Of a DNA stretch of 64,000 nt, positions 37,061 to 46,279 are shown piece after piece. The translations under genes were made by a program, and so were the position numbers. How positions within the stretch are numbered: position 1 is the first letter of the stretch; the number at the start of each line of letters is the position of its first letter. The notes under the pieces are model-generated. The model did no database searches. It was not told the origin of the DNA and saw nothing but the letters and a program-made list of their open reading frames with translations. The stretch is from Pararhizobium_B sp963838155 (GTDB taxonomy: Bacteria > Pseudomonadota > Alphaproteobacteria > Rhizobiales > Rhizobiaceae), in the NCBI GenBank assembly GCA_963838155.1, contig CAWIQE010000029.1:62001-126000 (forward strand). Direction: 5' to 3'.

Positions 37061-38419
37061 ATGGAGCGACCGTTCGTGCTACTGCGGGACGATGCCGCCG
37101 GCCGGACGCGGCTGTTCGAGCGCCCGTCGGACATCATCGCGCCCGAACGGCCGGAGGACCTGCCCGGCGCGCTGGCGGCTGCCGAGGACGCGCTCCGCTC
37201 GGGACGATGGCTTGCCGGATATCTCGCCTACGAGGCCGGCTTCTGCTTCGATCCGAAGCTCGCACCGCTCCTGCCGGAGAAGCGCCGGCTGCCGCTCATG
37301 TCCCTCGGCGTCTTCGAGAGGCCGCTCGACGGGCCCGCCGCGCCCCTCGCCCGCTGCAACGCATCGCCCCTGGCCGAGGCCCGGCCCCGCTGGACCTTCG
37401 CCGACTATGCCGAACGGTTCGCGGCGCTGCACCGCCATATCCGCCTCGGCGACTGCTACCAGGCGAACCTGACCTTTCCGGTCGACGCCCGCTGGTCGGG
37501 CGACCCGCGGGCGATCTTCGCGGATCTCGTCGCGCGCCAGCCGGTCCGCTACGGCGCGCTCGTCCGCCTCGGTGAACCCTGGATCCTCTCGCGCTCGCCC
37601 GAGCTCTTCTTCGAGGTCGATCGCGACGGCTTCATCGAAACCCACCCGATGAAGGGCACCGTCCCTCGCGGGACCACCCCGGAGGAGGACGCCCGCAACC
37701 GCCGCTTCCTCGTGACGGACCCGAAGATGCTGGCCGAGAACCGCATGATCGTCGATCTCCTGCGCAACGACGTCTCGCGCATCTGCGAGGTCGGGACGCT
37801 CTCGGTCCCCGAGCTCTTCCGGGTGGAGACCTATCCGAGCGTCCACACCCTGGTGAGCCGGGTGCGCGCACGCCTCCTGCCGGGCACCGGCCTCGCCGGC
37901 ATCCTCGCCGCGCTCTTCCCCTGCGGCTCGGTGACCGGCGCGCCGAAGATCAGCGCCATGACGATCCTCGACCGCCTGGAAACCGGACCGCGGGAAGCCT
38001 ATTGCGGCGCCGTGGGCTTTGCCGCGCCCGACGGAACCATGCGCTTCAACGTGGCGATCCGCACGGTGAGCCTCTACGAAGGCGGCGAAGCCGTCTTCAA
38101 CGTCGGCGGGGGCATCGTCTTCGATTCCACCGCCGGGTCCGAATATGCCGAATGCCTGCTGAAGACCCGTTTCGCCACCGACGACCTCTCCCCCTACGGC
38201 GCCCGGCCCGCCTCCGGTCGCACGTCCCGGGAACCGGCGCCGGTCGCCCGGCGTTCGCCCTGTCCGCCCCTCCGTCGACGCCCCTCCCTTTATTCCCCCG
38301 GCCGTCTGTGCTTTGAGGGAGGCGACGCCATGCCGAAAGGCACCCCATCCCGAGGAGTTGACGAGAAATGGCAGACAAGGACTATCCGGTTTACGGCGAG
38401 ATCACCGGCCCGATCGTGA
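37061..38419 (+). CDS. pabB: aminodeoxychorismate synthase component I
   Basis: Folate-pathway enzyme making 4-amino-4-deoxychorismate from chorismate and ammonia; 452 residues. The chorismate-binding domain is intact, with THPMKGTVPRG, ENRMIVDLLRND, FPCGSVTGAPK and the terminal GGGIVFDSTAGSEYAECLLK. AGGAGG sits 4 bp before ATG 37061. Homology ends around residue 380; the frame then continues about 70 more residues and overlaps the first 52 bp of the next gene. The tail is low-complexity and probably not conserved. A fused PabC domain is absent. Confidence 0.9.
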   Translation: MERPFVLLRDDAAGRTRLFERPSDIIAPERPEDLPGALAAAEDALRSGRWLAGYLAYEAGFCFDPKLAPLLPEKRRLPLMSLGVFERPLDGPAAPLARCNASPLAEARPRWTFADYAERFAALHRHIRLGDCYQANLTFPVDARWSGDPRAIFADLVARQPVRYGALVRLGEPWILSRSPELFFEVDRDGFIETHPMKGTVPRGTTPEEDARNRRFLVTDPKMLAENRMIVDLLRNDVSRICEVGTLSVPELFRVETYPSVHTLVSRVRARLLPGTGLAGILAALFPCGSVTGAPKISAMTILDRLETGPREAYCGAVGFAAPDGTMRFNVAIRTVSLYEGGEAVFNVGGGIVFDSTAGSEYAECLLKTRFATDDLSPYGARPASGRTSREPAPVARRSPCPPLRRRPSLYSPGRLCFEGGDAMPKGTPSRGVDEKWQTRTIRFTARSPARS

Positions 38420-39813
38420 TGATCGGCTTCGGCTCCATCGGACGCGGCACGCTGCCGCTGATCGAGCGCCACTTCAGCTTCGACAAGAGCCGGATGGTCG
38501 TCGTCGATCCGCGCAAGGACGAAACCGGCGTGCTCGACCGGCACGGCGTCCGCTTCGTCGAGAAGGCCGTGACGAAGGACAACTACCGCGACCTGCTCAC
38601 GCCGCTCCTGACGGAGGGCGAAGGCCGGGGCTTCTGCGTCAACCTCTCGGTCGACACGTCCTCGCTCGACCTGATGAAGCTGTGCCGCGAACTGGGCGTC
38701 CTCTATATCGACACCGTCGTGGAGCCCTGGCTGGGCTTCTATTTCGACACCGCCGCCTCCAACGCCTCGCGCACCAACTACGCCCTGCGCGAGACCGTCC
38801 GGGCCGAGCGCGCCCGCAATCCCGGCGGCACCACCGCGGTCTCCTGCTGCGGCGCCAATCCGGGGATGGTGTCGTGGTTCGTCAAGAAGGCGCTGGTCGA
38901 CCTCGCGCTGAACCTCGACCTCGATTTCGACGAGCCCGAGGCCTCCGACCGGGACGGTTGGGCCCGCCTCATGCAGCGGGTCGGCGTCAGCGGCATCCAC
39001 ATCGCCGAGCGCGACACCCAGCGCACCAAGCACCCCAAGCCCCTCGACGTCTTCTGGAACACGTGGTCGGCGGAAGGCTTCATTTCCGAGGGCCTGCAGC
39101 CGTCCGAACTCGGCTGGGGCACGCACGAGACCTGGAAGCCGGACAACGCCCGGGAGCACCAGTCCGGCTGCGGCGCGGCGATCTATCTCGAACAGCCCGG
39201 CGCCAACACGAGGGTGCGCACCTGGTGCCCGACGCCCGGCCCCCAATACGGCTTCCTCGTCACCCACAACGAGTCGATCTCGATCGCCGACTACTTCACC
39301 GTGAAGGACGGCGACGGCACCCTCGCCTACCGCCCCACCTGCCACTACGCCTACCATCCCGCCAACGACGCCGTGCTCTCGCTGCACGAGATGTTCGGCA
39401 ACGGAGGCCACCAGCAGCCGGTCCTGCACGTGCTCGACGAGGACGAGCTGGTCGACGGCATCGACGAGCTCGGCGTCCTGCTCTTCGGCCATGAAAAGAA
39501 CGCCTACTGGTACGGCTCGCGCCTGTCGCTGGAGGAGACGCGCGTGCTCGCGCCCTACCAGAACGCCACCGGCCTGCAGGTGACGTCGGCCGTGCTCGCC
39601 GGCATGGTCTGGGCGCTGGAAAACCCGCAGGCCGGCATCGTCGAGGCCGACGAGATGGACTACCGGCGCTGCCTGGAGGTCCAGTCGCCCTATCTCGGGC
39701 CGCTCGAGGGCCACTACACCGACTGGACCCCGCTCGCCGGCCGCCCCGGCCTCTTCCCCGAGGACATCGACGAAACCGACCCCTGGCAGTTCCGGAACGT
39801 CCTGGTGCGCTAA
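38368..39813 (+). CDS. hss: homospermidine synthase
   Basis: NAD-dependent enzyme making sym-homospermidine from two putrescines (or spermidine and putrescine), a characteristic polyamine of many Hyphomicrobiales; 481 residues. The N-terminal Rossmann segment IVMIGFGSIGRGTLPL, VVEPWLGFYFD and SCCGANPGMVSWFVKKAL are recognisable. ATG 38368 has CGAGGAG about 13 bp upstream. The start lies inside the 3' end of the pabB frame in another reading frame. The TAA stop is immediately followed by a tandem palindromic repeat. Confidence 0.95.
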   Translation: MADKDYPVYGEITGPIVMIGFGSIGRGTLPLIERHFSFDKSRMVVVDPRKDETGVLDRHGVRFVEKAVTKDNYRDLLTPLLTEGEGRGFCVNLSVDTSSLDLMKLCRELGVLYIDTVVEPWLGFYFDTAASNASRTNYALRETVRAERARNPGGTTAVSCCGANPGMVSWFVKKALVDLALNLDLDFDEPEASDRDGWARLMQRVGVSGIHIAERDTQRTKHPKPLDVFWNTWSAEGFISEGLQPSELGWGTHETWKPDNAREHQSGCGAAIYLEQPGANTRVRTWCPTPGPQYGFLVTHNESISIADYFTVKDGDGTLAYRPTCHYAYHPANDAVLSLHEMFGNGGHQQPVLHVLDEDELVDGIDELGVLLFGHEKNAYWYGSRLSLEETRVLAPYQNATGLQVTSAVLAGMVWALENPQAGIVEADEMDYRRCLEVQSPYLGPLEGHYTDWTPLAGRPGLFPEDIDETDPWQFRNVLVR

Positions 39814-39916
39814 AGCGCTTCCAGGAAAAGTGGAAACCGGTTTTCCGTCCGGAAGCGCGGCAAACAAACAAGCGCTTCCAGGAAAAGTGGAAACCGGTTT
39901 TCCGTCCGGAAGCGCG
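39814..39916. repeat. two tandem palindromic repeat units after hss
   Basis: Two near-identical ~46-bp module-B copies (39814-39859 and 39871-39916), each AGCGCTTCCAGGAAAAGTGG...CCGGAAGCGCG, separated by an A/C-rich 11-mer. They start one base after the hss stop and could form strong tandem hairpins that protect or terminate the transcript. Confidence 0.9.
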
Positions 39917-40125
39917 AGAGCAAAAGCCGGAAAGCGGAAAAATCGCCCCCGCCGACGATTTATTGAAACGCGGACGGGGGCTTGGGTGTTGTCGAAAAGC
40001 CATACCGGCGCGTCGCCTGGACCGGGCGGGGCGGGCGACCTTGCCTTTGCGGCAGGGCCGAGCCATGGTCGTGGCGAGGGACGCGCGCGGCTGTCCGCGC
40101 GCCGGCGAAAGTTCGGAGAGGCTCC

Positions 40126-40530
40126 ATGAAACGAATTGCATGTCTTGCCGGTCTGGCGGCGATATCGATCGGGCTGGCGGGCTGCCAGTCGATCTACGGC
40201 GGCGGCGGCGACACCATGAGCCGGAGTGGCGACCGGCAGGCGGCCGGCGGCATCGAGGGCTCATGGGTCGACCGCAACGGCATCGTCTCGTCCTTCTCGA
40301 ACGGCACCTTCGAGACGCGCACGACCGACACCAATTCGGTCCTGGCCACCGGGAACTACACCTACACCGCGAAGAACATGGTGCAGATCGACATGCATTC
40401 GCGCCTGCGCAAGACCGATTCCACCGTCAACTGCGCCCTCGTCGGCGCCGACCAGCTCAACTGCACCTCCAGCGGCGGCGCCCAGTTCTCCCTGTCCCGG
40501 GCCAGCGGCGGAATGCAGCCGACGGGATGA
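40126..40530 (+). CDS. omp10: Omp10-like outer membrane lipoprotein
   Basis: 134 residues. The signal peptide MKRIACLAGLAAISIG ends in the lipobox LAGC, so it is lipidated. The mature part matches Brucella Omp10 as I recall it: GIEGSWVDRNGI, TFETRTTDTNSVL, VNCALVGADQLNCTSS and a final SLSR. It is a beta-rich outer-membrane lipoprotein; two cysteines in the NCALV/LNCTSS pair may form a disulfide. ATG 40126 follows GGAGAGGCTCC. Monocistronic. Confidence 0.85.
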   Translation: MKRIACLAGLAAISIGLAGCQSIYGGGGDTMSRSGDRQAAGGIEGSWVDRNGIVSSFSNGTFETRTTDTNSVLATGNYTYTAKNMVQIDMHSRLRKTDSTVNCALVGADQLNCTSSGGAQFSLSRASGGMQPTG

Positions 40531-40606
40531 GGTCCCGGTCCGGAATCCCGTTTGAAATGCCGGCGAAGCGCTTTATCTAGCCCGTGGGCTCGCCTCGTGC
40601 GGTTTC

Positions 40607-40690
40607 GGGAAAGGCGGAGATCGGTTTTTCCGTCCGGAATTGCGCTGGAACAATGAGATGGAGCGCATTTGCGGGTCCGTGAGGACCGCA
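40607..40690. repeat. degenerate bipartite palindromic repeat upstream of hemH
   Basis: GGTTTTTCCGTCCGGAATTG matches module B with GAATT in place of GAAGC. GAGATGGAGCGCATTTGCGG and GTCCGTGAGGACC are a decayed module A. It lies in the hemH leader. Confidence 0.5.
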
Positions 40691-40719
40691 AGCTCCAGGA
40701 TATGCCACCGGACGGGATC

Positions 40720-41823
40720 ATGAACGGACAGGCCGCATCGCAGCAAAGACCATCGTCGCCGACCCCGTCGCTGCCGGAAGGGCACCCCGCCGTCGCCGTG
40801 GGCCGGATCGGCGTGCTCCTCGTCAACCTCGGCACGCCCGACGCCACCGACCGCAGGTCGATGCGCCGCTATCTCCGGGAGTTCCTCTCGGACCGGCGGG
40901 TCATCGAGACGCCGCGCGTCATATGGTGGCCGATCCTCCACGGCATCGTCCTCAATACGCGCCCGGGCAAGGTCGGCAAGGCCTACCGCACGATCTGGAA
41001 CGACGCGCTCGACGAGAGCTACCTGCGCACCTACACCCGCGACCAGTCGGACCGGCTGGCGGAAAGGCTCGCCGGCCATGCCGAGGTCGAGGTCGACTGG
41101 GCGATGCGCTACGGCACCCCGGCGATCGGCGACCGGCTGGCCGCCCTCAAGGCGCGCGGCTGCGAGCGGATCCTGATCTTCCCGCTCTATCCGCAATATT
41201 CCGCCGCGACGACCGCGACCGTCAACGACAAGGCGTTCGAGGCGCTGCTGGCGATGCGCTGGCAGCCGGCGCTGAGGACCGTCCCGCCCTATCACGACGA
41301 CCCCGCCTATGTCGGCGCCATCGCCGCCTCCATCGAGACCCATCTCGCCGGGCTGGACTGGGAGCCGGAGGTCGTGCTCGCCTCGTTCCACGGCCTGCCG
41401 AAATCCTATTTCGAGAAGGGCGATCCCTATCACTGCCATTGCATGAAGACCGCCCGCCTGGTGCGCGAGCGGCTGGGCTGGCCGAAGGACAGGCTGGTGG
41501 CGACCTTCCAGTCGCGCTTCGGCCCCGAGGAATGGCTGCAGCCCTACACCGACAAGACCGTCGAGGCCATGGCCCGCGACGGCGTGAAGCGCATCGCGAT
41601 CGTCAATCCCGGCTTCGTCTCCGATTGCCTGGAGACGCTCGAGGAGATCGCCGTCCAGGCCCGGGAAAGCTTCGAGGCGAACGGCGGCGAGCACTTCGCG
41701 CACATCCCCTGCCTCAATGCCTCCGACGGCGGCATGGCGGTCATCGAAGCCGTCGTGCGCCGCGAGCTGATGGGCTGGATCCGACCGGCCGCGCCCGGCT
41801 CACAACCCTTAATTGGTTTGTAA
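40720..41823 (+). CDS. hemH: ferrochelatase
   Basis: Last enzyme of protoheme synthesis, inserting Fe2+ into protoporphyrin IX; 367 residues with the start used. IGVLLVNLGTPDA, FPLYPQYSAATTAT, the catalytic histidine in LASFHGLPKSY and the C-terminal glutamate in NPGFVSDCLETLEEI are all present. Start candidates are ATG 40720 (used), ATG 40702 and TTG 40669; the first ~35 residues before IGVLL are poorly conserved, so the choice is uncertain. It is followed by the SPFH gene. Confidence 0.94.
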   Translation: MNGQAASQQRPSSPTPSLPEGHPAVAVGRIGVLLVNLGTPDATDRRSMRRYLREFLSDRRVIETPRVIWWPILHGIVLNTRPGKVGKAYRTIWNDALDESYLRTYTRDQSDRLAERLAGHAEVEVDWAMRYGTPAIGDRLAALKARGCERILIFPLYPQYSAATTATVNDKAFEALLAMRWQPALRTVPPYHDDPAYVGAIAASIETHLAGLDWEPEVVLASFHGLPKSYFEKGDPYHCHCMKTARLVRERLGWPKDRLVATFQSRFGPEEWLQPYTDKTVEAMARDGVKRIAIVNPGFVSDCLETLEEIAVQARESFEANGGEHFAHIPCLNASDGGMAVIEAVVRRELMGWIRPAAPGSQPLIGL

Positions 41824-41896
41824 ACCCGTTGCGCAATACTTAAGTCATTGTCGTCAGGGCCTGCCGACGGGTGCAGGCAGCGCGGGGGTTCGCACA

Positions 41897-42988
41897 ATGC
41901 CATTGCCGTTCACCGGTTTCGACGTCGTCGTCATCGCCTTCGTCCTCCTCGTCATCATCATCCTGATGGCGGGGATCAAGACGGTCCCGCAGGGTTTCAG
42001 CTACACGGTGGAGCGCTTCGGCCGCTACACGCGCACCCTGGAGCCCGGCCTCAACATCATCGTGCCCTTCATCGACCGGATCGGCGCCAAGCTCAACGTC
42101 ATGGAGCAGGTGCTCGACATCCCGACGCAGGAGATCATCACCCGCGACAACGCCAGCGTTTCGACGGACGCGGTGACCTTCTACCAGATCCTGAACGCCG
42201 CCCAGGCCGCCTACCAGGTCAGGGGCCTCGAATTCGCGATCGTCAACCTGACCATGACCAACATCCGCTCCGTCATGGGCGGCATGGACCTGGACGAGCT
42301 TCTTTCCAACCGCGACGCCATCAACGACAAGCTCCTCCACGTGGTCGACAACGCCGCCGCGCCCTGGGGCATCAAGATCACCCGCATCGAGATCAAGGAC
42401 ATCGCGCCGCCGGCCGACCTCGTCGAATCCATGGCGCGGCAGATGAAGGCGGAGCGCGAGAAGCGCGCCCAGGTGCTGGAGGCGGAGGGTTTCCGCAACG
42501 CCCAGATCCTGCGCGCCGAAGGCGCCAAGCAGTCGGCCATCCTAGAGGCCGAGGGCGAACGCGAGGCCGCCTATCGCGAGGCCGAGGCCCGCGAGCGCCT
42601 GGCCGAGGCCGAGGCCAGGGCGACGCAGGTCGTCTCGGAGGCCATCGCCAAGGGCAACGTGCAGGCCATCAACTACTTCGTCGCGCAGAAATACACCGAG
42701 GCTCTGACCGCCATCGGCAGCGCCAAGAACCAGAAGATCGTGCTGATGCCGATGGAGGCCTCCGCGCTGATCGGTTCGCTCGGCGGCATCGGGGCGATCG
42801 CCCGCGAAGTGTTCGGCGGCAATCCGGGCGGCAACAACCCGGGCGGAAACACCCCCGGCGGCGGCGCGCCGGACGACGAGCCTCCCGGACCGTCCGTCCG
42901 CCGGACCAGCCCCCCGGTCGCCTCGCTGCGCCCGCGCAATTTCAACGTGCCCCGGACGGGCGGCGACGGGCCGAAGAGGGACACCTAG
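41897..42988 (+). CDS. SPFH/band-7 membrane protein (paraslipin, QmcA-like)
   Basis: 363 residues. One N-terminal membrane helix (about 8-30) is followed by an SPFH domain: TVPQGFSYTVERFGRYTRTLEPGL, then the SMARQMKAEREKRAQVLEAEG coiled coil, and a Gly/Pro-rich C-terminal tail. These proteins form membrane microdomain cages and typically pair with NfeD. The ATG at 41897 is the natural start before the helix. The stop TAG directly abuts the GTG of the NfeD gene. Confidence 0.92.
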   Translation: MPLPFTGFDVVVIAFVLLVIIILMAGIKTVPQGFSYTVERFGRYTRTLEPGLNIIVPFIDRIGAKLNVMEQVLDIPTQEIITRDNASVSTDAVTFYQILNAAQAAYQVRGLEFAIVNLTMTNIRSVMGGMDLDELLSNRDAINDKLLHVVDNAAAPWGIKITRIEIKDIAPPADLVESMARQMKAEREKRAQVLEAEGFRNAQILRAEGAKQSAILEAEGEREAAYREAEARERLAEAEARATQVVSEAIAKGNVQAINYFVAQKYTEALTAIGSAKNQKIVLMPMEASALIGSLGGIGAIAREVFGGNPGGNNPGGNTPGGGAPDDEPPGPSVRRTSPPVASLRPRNFNVPRTGGDGPKRDT

Positions 42989-43471
42989 GTGATCGCGTCC
43001 ATCATCGAGCAGCTCGGTCCGTGGAGCTGGTGGGTCGCCGGCATCGTGCTGCTGATCGCTGAAATCCTGGTGCCCGGCGTCTTCTTCGTCTGGATCGGCA
43101 TCGCCGCCATCGTCATCGGCGCGATCTCGCTCCTGCACTGGGACGCCGCCTACTGGACGTGGCAGGTCCAATTCCTCGCCTTCGCCGTGCTGGCCTTCCT
43201 GTCCGCCCTCGTCGGGCGGCAGATCATGGCCGGCCGCGGATCGGTCAGCGACCAGCCGAACCTGAACCGGCGCGGCGCCAGCCTGATCGGCCGCACCGCG
43301 GTGCTCGAGGAGCCGATCAGCGAAGGCCGCGGGCGCATCCGCCTCGACGACACCTGGTGGGTCGTCAACGGCCCGGACCTGCCCGCCGGCACCCGCGTCA
43401 GGGTCACGACCAGCGTCGGCCGCGAGCTCGACGTCGAAGAGGCGCGGGCCCCGGCCGAAACGAAGCCTTAA
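42989..43471 (+). CDS. NfeD-family membrane protein
   Basis: 160 residues. Three hydrophobic segments (about 12-90) precede a C-terminal OB-fold NfeD domain (GASLIGRTAVLEEPISEGRGRI, DDTWWVVNGPDLPAGTRVRV). GTG 42989 follows the SPFH stop without a gap, so the pair is co-translated. It partners the SPFH protein in membrane quality control, by family. Confidence 0.9.
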   Translation: MIASIIEQLGPWSWWVAGIVLLIAEILVPGVFFVWIGIAAIVIGAISLLHWDAAYWTWQVQFLAFAVLAFLSALVGRQIMAGRGSVSDQPNLNRRGASLIGRTAVLEEPISEGRGRIRLDDTWWVVNGPDLPAGTRVRVTTSVGRELDVEEARAPAETKP

Positions 43472-43525
43472 CCATACAAGTTTACCGTTCGCAAAGTCTG
43501 AGGAGTTGCGAACGATCGGGTACCG

Positions 43526-45106
43526 ATGCCTTCTGACAGTGAAATCCGGGGCGTCCGCGCCTGGCGGCTTGCCGGCTGCGGCGCGGCGTTCGCCGTGGCC
43601 GGCCTCGTCGCGGCCGCGCCGGCGAAGGCGCAGTCCCTGTCCGGCACCGGTCCCGCGGCATCCGACGGGGCCTCCGCGGGCGACGGCCTGGCGGGCGACG
43701 GCTCCGGCGACACGTCCGCCCCGGCCGGAGGCCTCGCCGACGGCGGCCTGCGCGGCTTTCAGGACAATACGACGGCGTCCGGCGCGCCCGCCGACACGAA
43801 CGGCGCCGACGCGTCGGGATCCGCGACACCTCCCCAGGCGGCCGCAAGGACCGGCATGCCCGTCCCCGCCGTTTCCGGCACCCGGCCTCCCGACCAGCGG
43901 GGAACCCTGGGCCGCATCAACATGCGCGAGCAGCCGATCGAGGGCCCCGCCAATCCGAAGCCTCCCGAACCGCTGGACCAGGGACCCGGCATCCGCATCG
44001 GCACTTTCGTCCTGCGCCCGCAGATCACCGAAAGCCTCGGCGCGGAGAGCCAGACCTACGCCGACGGCTCCCGCAGCAGCCGCACCTACGCCGCGACCGA
44101 AATCCGCGGAACGCTGGCCTCCGACTGGTCGCGGCACGCCCTCACCGTAACCGGCTCGGGCACCTGGCAGAAGAACATCTCCGGCACCGGCGAAACCCAG
44201 CCGACGGCCGACATCGCGGCCGATCTGAGGCTCGATCTCGCCGAACAGACGACGGCCGACCTCCTCGCCGGCTACAGCTTCTACCGGGAATCCGTCTCCG
44301 ACCCGAACGCCATCGCCGGAGCCGCCAGCCAGTCGACCGTCAGCACCTTCACCGGCGGCGCCGAACTCACCCGGGATCTGGGCAAGCTGCGCGGCAGCCT
44401 GGCGGCCAGGGCCATCCGTACCTCCTATGGCGACGCGGTGCTGTCCGACGGGTCGACCCTGTCCCAGTCGGACCGCAACACGCTGGCGGGCGATTTCACC
44501 GCCCGCCTCGGCTACCGGCTGTCGGGCGCCATGACCCCGTTCGCGCAGCTCCGCTACCGGCGCACGACCTACCTCAACGGCACGGATTCGGCCGGCTACA
44601 GCCGGTCCTCCGGCACCTATGCCGCGGAACTCGGACTGACCGCCGACCTCGGGGAGAAACTGTCGGGAGAGCTCGCCGCGGGCTACCAGCTCAGGAGCTA
44701 CGAGGATTCGCGCCTGCCGGACGTCTCGGGCCTCGCGCTCGACGCCACGGCCCACTGGTCGCCGCACCGCGGCACCGACGTCGCCCTCACCGCGGCAAGC
44801 CAAATCGAGGATTCCACGACGCCCGGCGTCAGCGGTCCCATCGCCTATGCCCTCGACACGACGATCACGCAGCAGGTTCGCGACGACGTCGTCGCCCGCC
44901 TTACGGCGGGTTATCTCTACCGCGACTATACGCAGCCCGGCACCCTGCCCGACCAAGAGGTCTATACGCTCGGCACCGGCCTCAGCTGGTACCTCAACCG
45001 CTACATCTCGCTCGACGCCTCGATGGCGCTTTCCCGCACCGTCCAGAAAGGCGCCCACGACCAGAACGCGGCGAGCGTGGAGGTCGGCGTCACCGCCCGG
45101 CGCTGA
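43526..45106 (+). CDS. outer membrane beta-barrel protein (BBP2-like)
   Basis: 526 residues. The signal peptide ends near APAKAQS. A ~115-residue Gly/Ala/Asp-rich, low-complexity linker follows, then from about 150 a beta-barrel of alternating strands (IRIGTFVLRPQITESLGAES, LDLAEQTTADLLAGYSFYRE) ending in a terminal strand ASVEVGVTARR. Such proteins in Hyphomicrobiales are often linked to surface polysaccharide. Here galU (UDP-glucose) is convergent downstream, which fits but does not prove that. Exact function unknown. Confidence 0.85.
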   Translation: MPSDSEIRGVRAWRLAGCGAAFAVAGLVAAAPAKAQSLSGTGPAASDGASAGDGLAGDGSGDTSAPAGGLADGGLRGFQDNTTASGAPADTNGADASGSATPPQAAARTGMPVPAVSGTRPPDQRGTLGRINMREQPIEGPANPKPPEPLDQGPGIRIGTFVLRPQITESLGAESQTYADGSRSSRTYAATEIRGTLASDWSRHALTVTGSGTWQKNISGTGETQPTADIAADLRLDLAEQTTADLLAGYSFYRESVSDPNAIAGAASQSTVSTFTGGAELTRDLGKLRGSLAARAIRTSYGDAVLSDGSTLSQSDRNTLAGDFTARLGYRLSGAMTPFAQLRYRRTTYLNGTDSAGYSRSSGTYAAELGLTADLGEKLSGELAAGYQLRSYEDSRLPDVSGLALDATAHWSPHRGTDVALTAASQIEDSTTPGVSGPIAYALDTTITQQVRDDVVARLTAGYLYRDYTQPGTLPDQEVYTLGTGLSWYLNRYISLDASMALSRTVQKGAHDQNAASVEVGVTARR

Positions 45107-45140
45107 CGGTCCGCGTCGACGCCCGGGCAAGGCCGGCCGG

Positions 45141-46022
45141 TCAGGATCGTTCCAGGTAGGACCTCAGGTCGGCCTCGATCTTGCCGCGGATGTCGCTGCG
45201 CTCGAGCGCGAAGGCGACGTTGGCCTTGATGAAGCCCTCCTTGGAGCCGCAATCGAAGGTGCTGCCCTTGAAGCGGTACCCGGCGAAGTCCTGCCGGTCG
45301 GCCAGCGTCAGCATGCTGTCGGTCAGCTGGATCTCGCCGCCGGCGCCGCGGTCCTGCGTCTCGAGCAGATCGAAGATCTCCGGCTGGAGGATGTAGCGCC
45401 CGTTGAGGAAGTAGTTCGAGGGCGCCTCCTCCTTCTTCGGCTTCTCGACCATGCCGGTGATGCGGAAACCGCCCTTCAGCTCCTCGCCGACGCCGACGAT
45501 GCCGTATTTGTGGGTCTCGTCGGGATCGCATTCCTCCACCGCGACGACGTTGCCGCCCGCTTCCTCGTAGAGGTCGATCATGCCCGAAAGGCTGCCCTTG
45601 CCGTCCTGGATCATGTCGGGAAGGAGGAGCGCGAAGGGTTCGTTGCCGACGATCTCGCGCGCGCACCAGACGGCGTGCCCGAGCCCGAGAGGCTCCTGCT
45701 GGCGCGTGAAGCTCGTCTGCCCCGCGCCCGGCTGCAGCGCCTGCATCCGCTTCAGTTCCTCCACCTTGCCGCGATCGCGCAGCGTGTCGTAGAGCTCCAC
45801 CTGGGAATCGAAATAGTCCTCGATCGCGCCCTTGTTGCGCCCGGTCACGAAGATGAAGTGCTCGATGCCGGCCGCCTTCGCCTCGTCGACCACGTACTGG
45901 ATGACCGGCTTGTCGACGACCGTGAGCATTTCCTTCGGAATGGCCTTGGTTGCCGGCAGGAAGCGGGTGCCGAGACCGGCGACGGGAAAGACGGCCTTGC
46001 GGACTTTGGCGGACGTGGTCAT
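45141..46022 (-). CDS. galU: UTP-glucose-1-phosphate uridylyltransferase
   Basis: Makes UDP-glucose from UTP and glucose-1-phosphate for exopolysaccharide, lipopolysaccharide and osmoregulated glucans; 293 residues. The nucleotide-binding N-terminus AVFPVAGLGTRFLPATKA, LTVVDKPVIQYVVDEA, and GIVGVGEELKGGFRITGMVEK are intact. The ATG at 46022 gives the standard N-terminus; an in-frame start 11 codons earlier is possible. It is divergent from the lytic transglycosylase across a 257-bp gap. Confidence 0.95.
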   Translation of the reverse strand: MTTSAKVRKAVFPVAGLGTRFLPATKAIPKEMLTVVDKPVIQYVVDEAKAAGIEHFIFVTGRNKGAIEDYFDSQVELYDTLRDRGKVEELKRMQALQPGAGQTSFTRQQEPLGLGHAVWCAREIVGNEPFALLLPDMIQDGKGSLSGMIDLYEEAGGNVVAVEECDPDETHKYGIVGVGEELKGGFRITGMVEKPKKEEAPSNYFLNGRYILQPEIFDLLETQDRGAGGEIQLTDSMLTLADRQDFAGYRFKGSTFDCGSKEGFIKANVAFALERSDIRGKIEADLRSYLERS

Positions 46023-46279
46023 GCGATCGGGATCCTGTGCTGGTGTCGGGGGCAAATCGGGGCCGTCTTGTCAGTCTTTCTCGACGACAATGTGATGGCT
46101 CGTGAAGGAAGATTAAGCGCGGGCGCCTTTCATGGTAAAGGATTTGTTGACGTCCGCGGCATATCCTCCGGCTACGGCGACCGGTCGGGCGAATGCCGTC
46201 CGGCGACGAAAGCGCGAAAACCCGCGCGTCCGGCCGCCTCTTGTCATTGAACCTGCACTCGCAACCGCGGGAGTAACCG

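Noticed and set aside
39814..39916. CRISPR array
   Set aside because: Only two repeat units with an 11-bp spacer; the unit is the dispersed palindromic element found elsewhere, and no cas genes are present.
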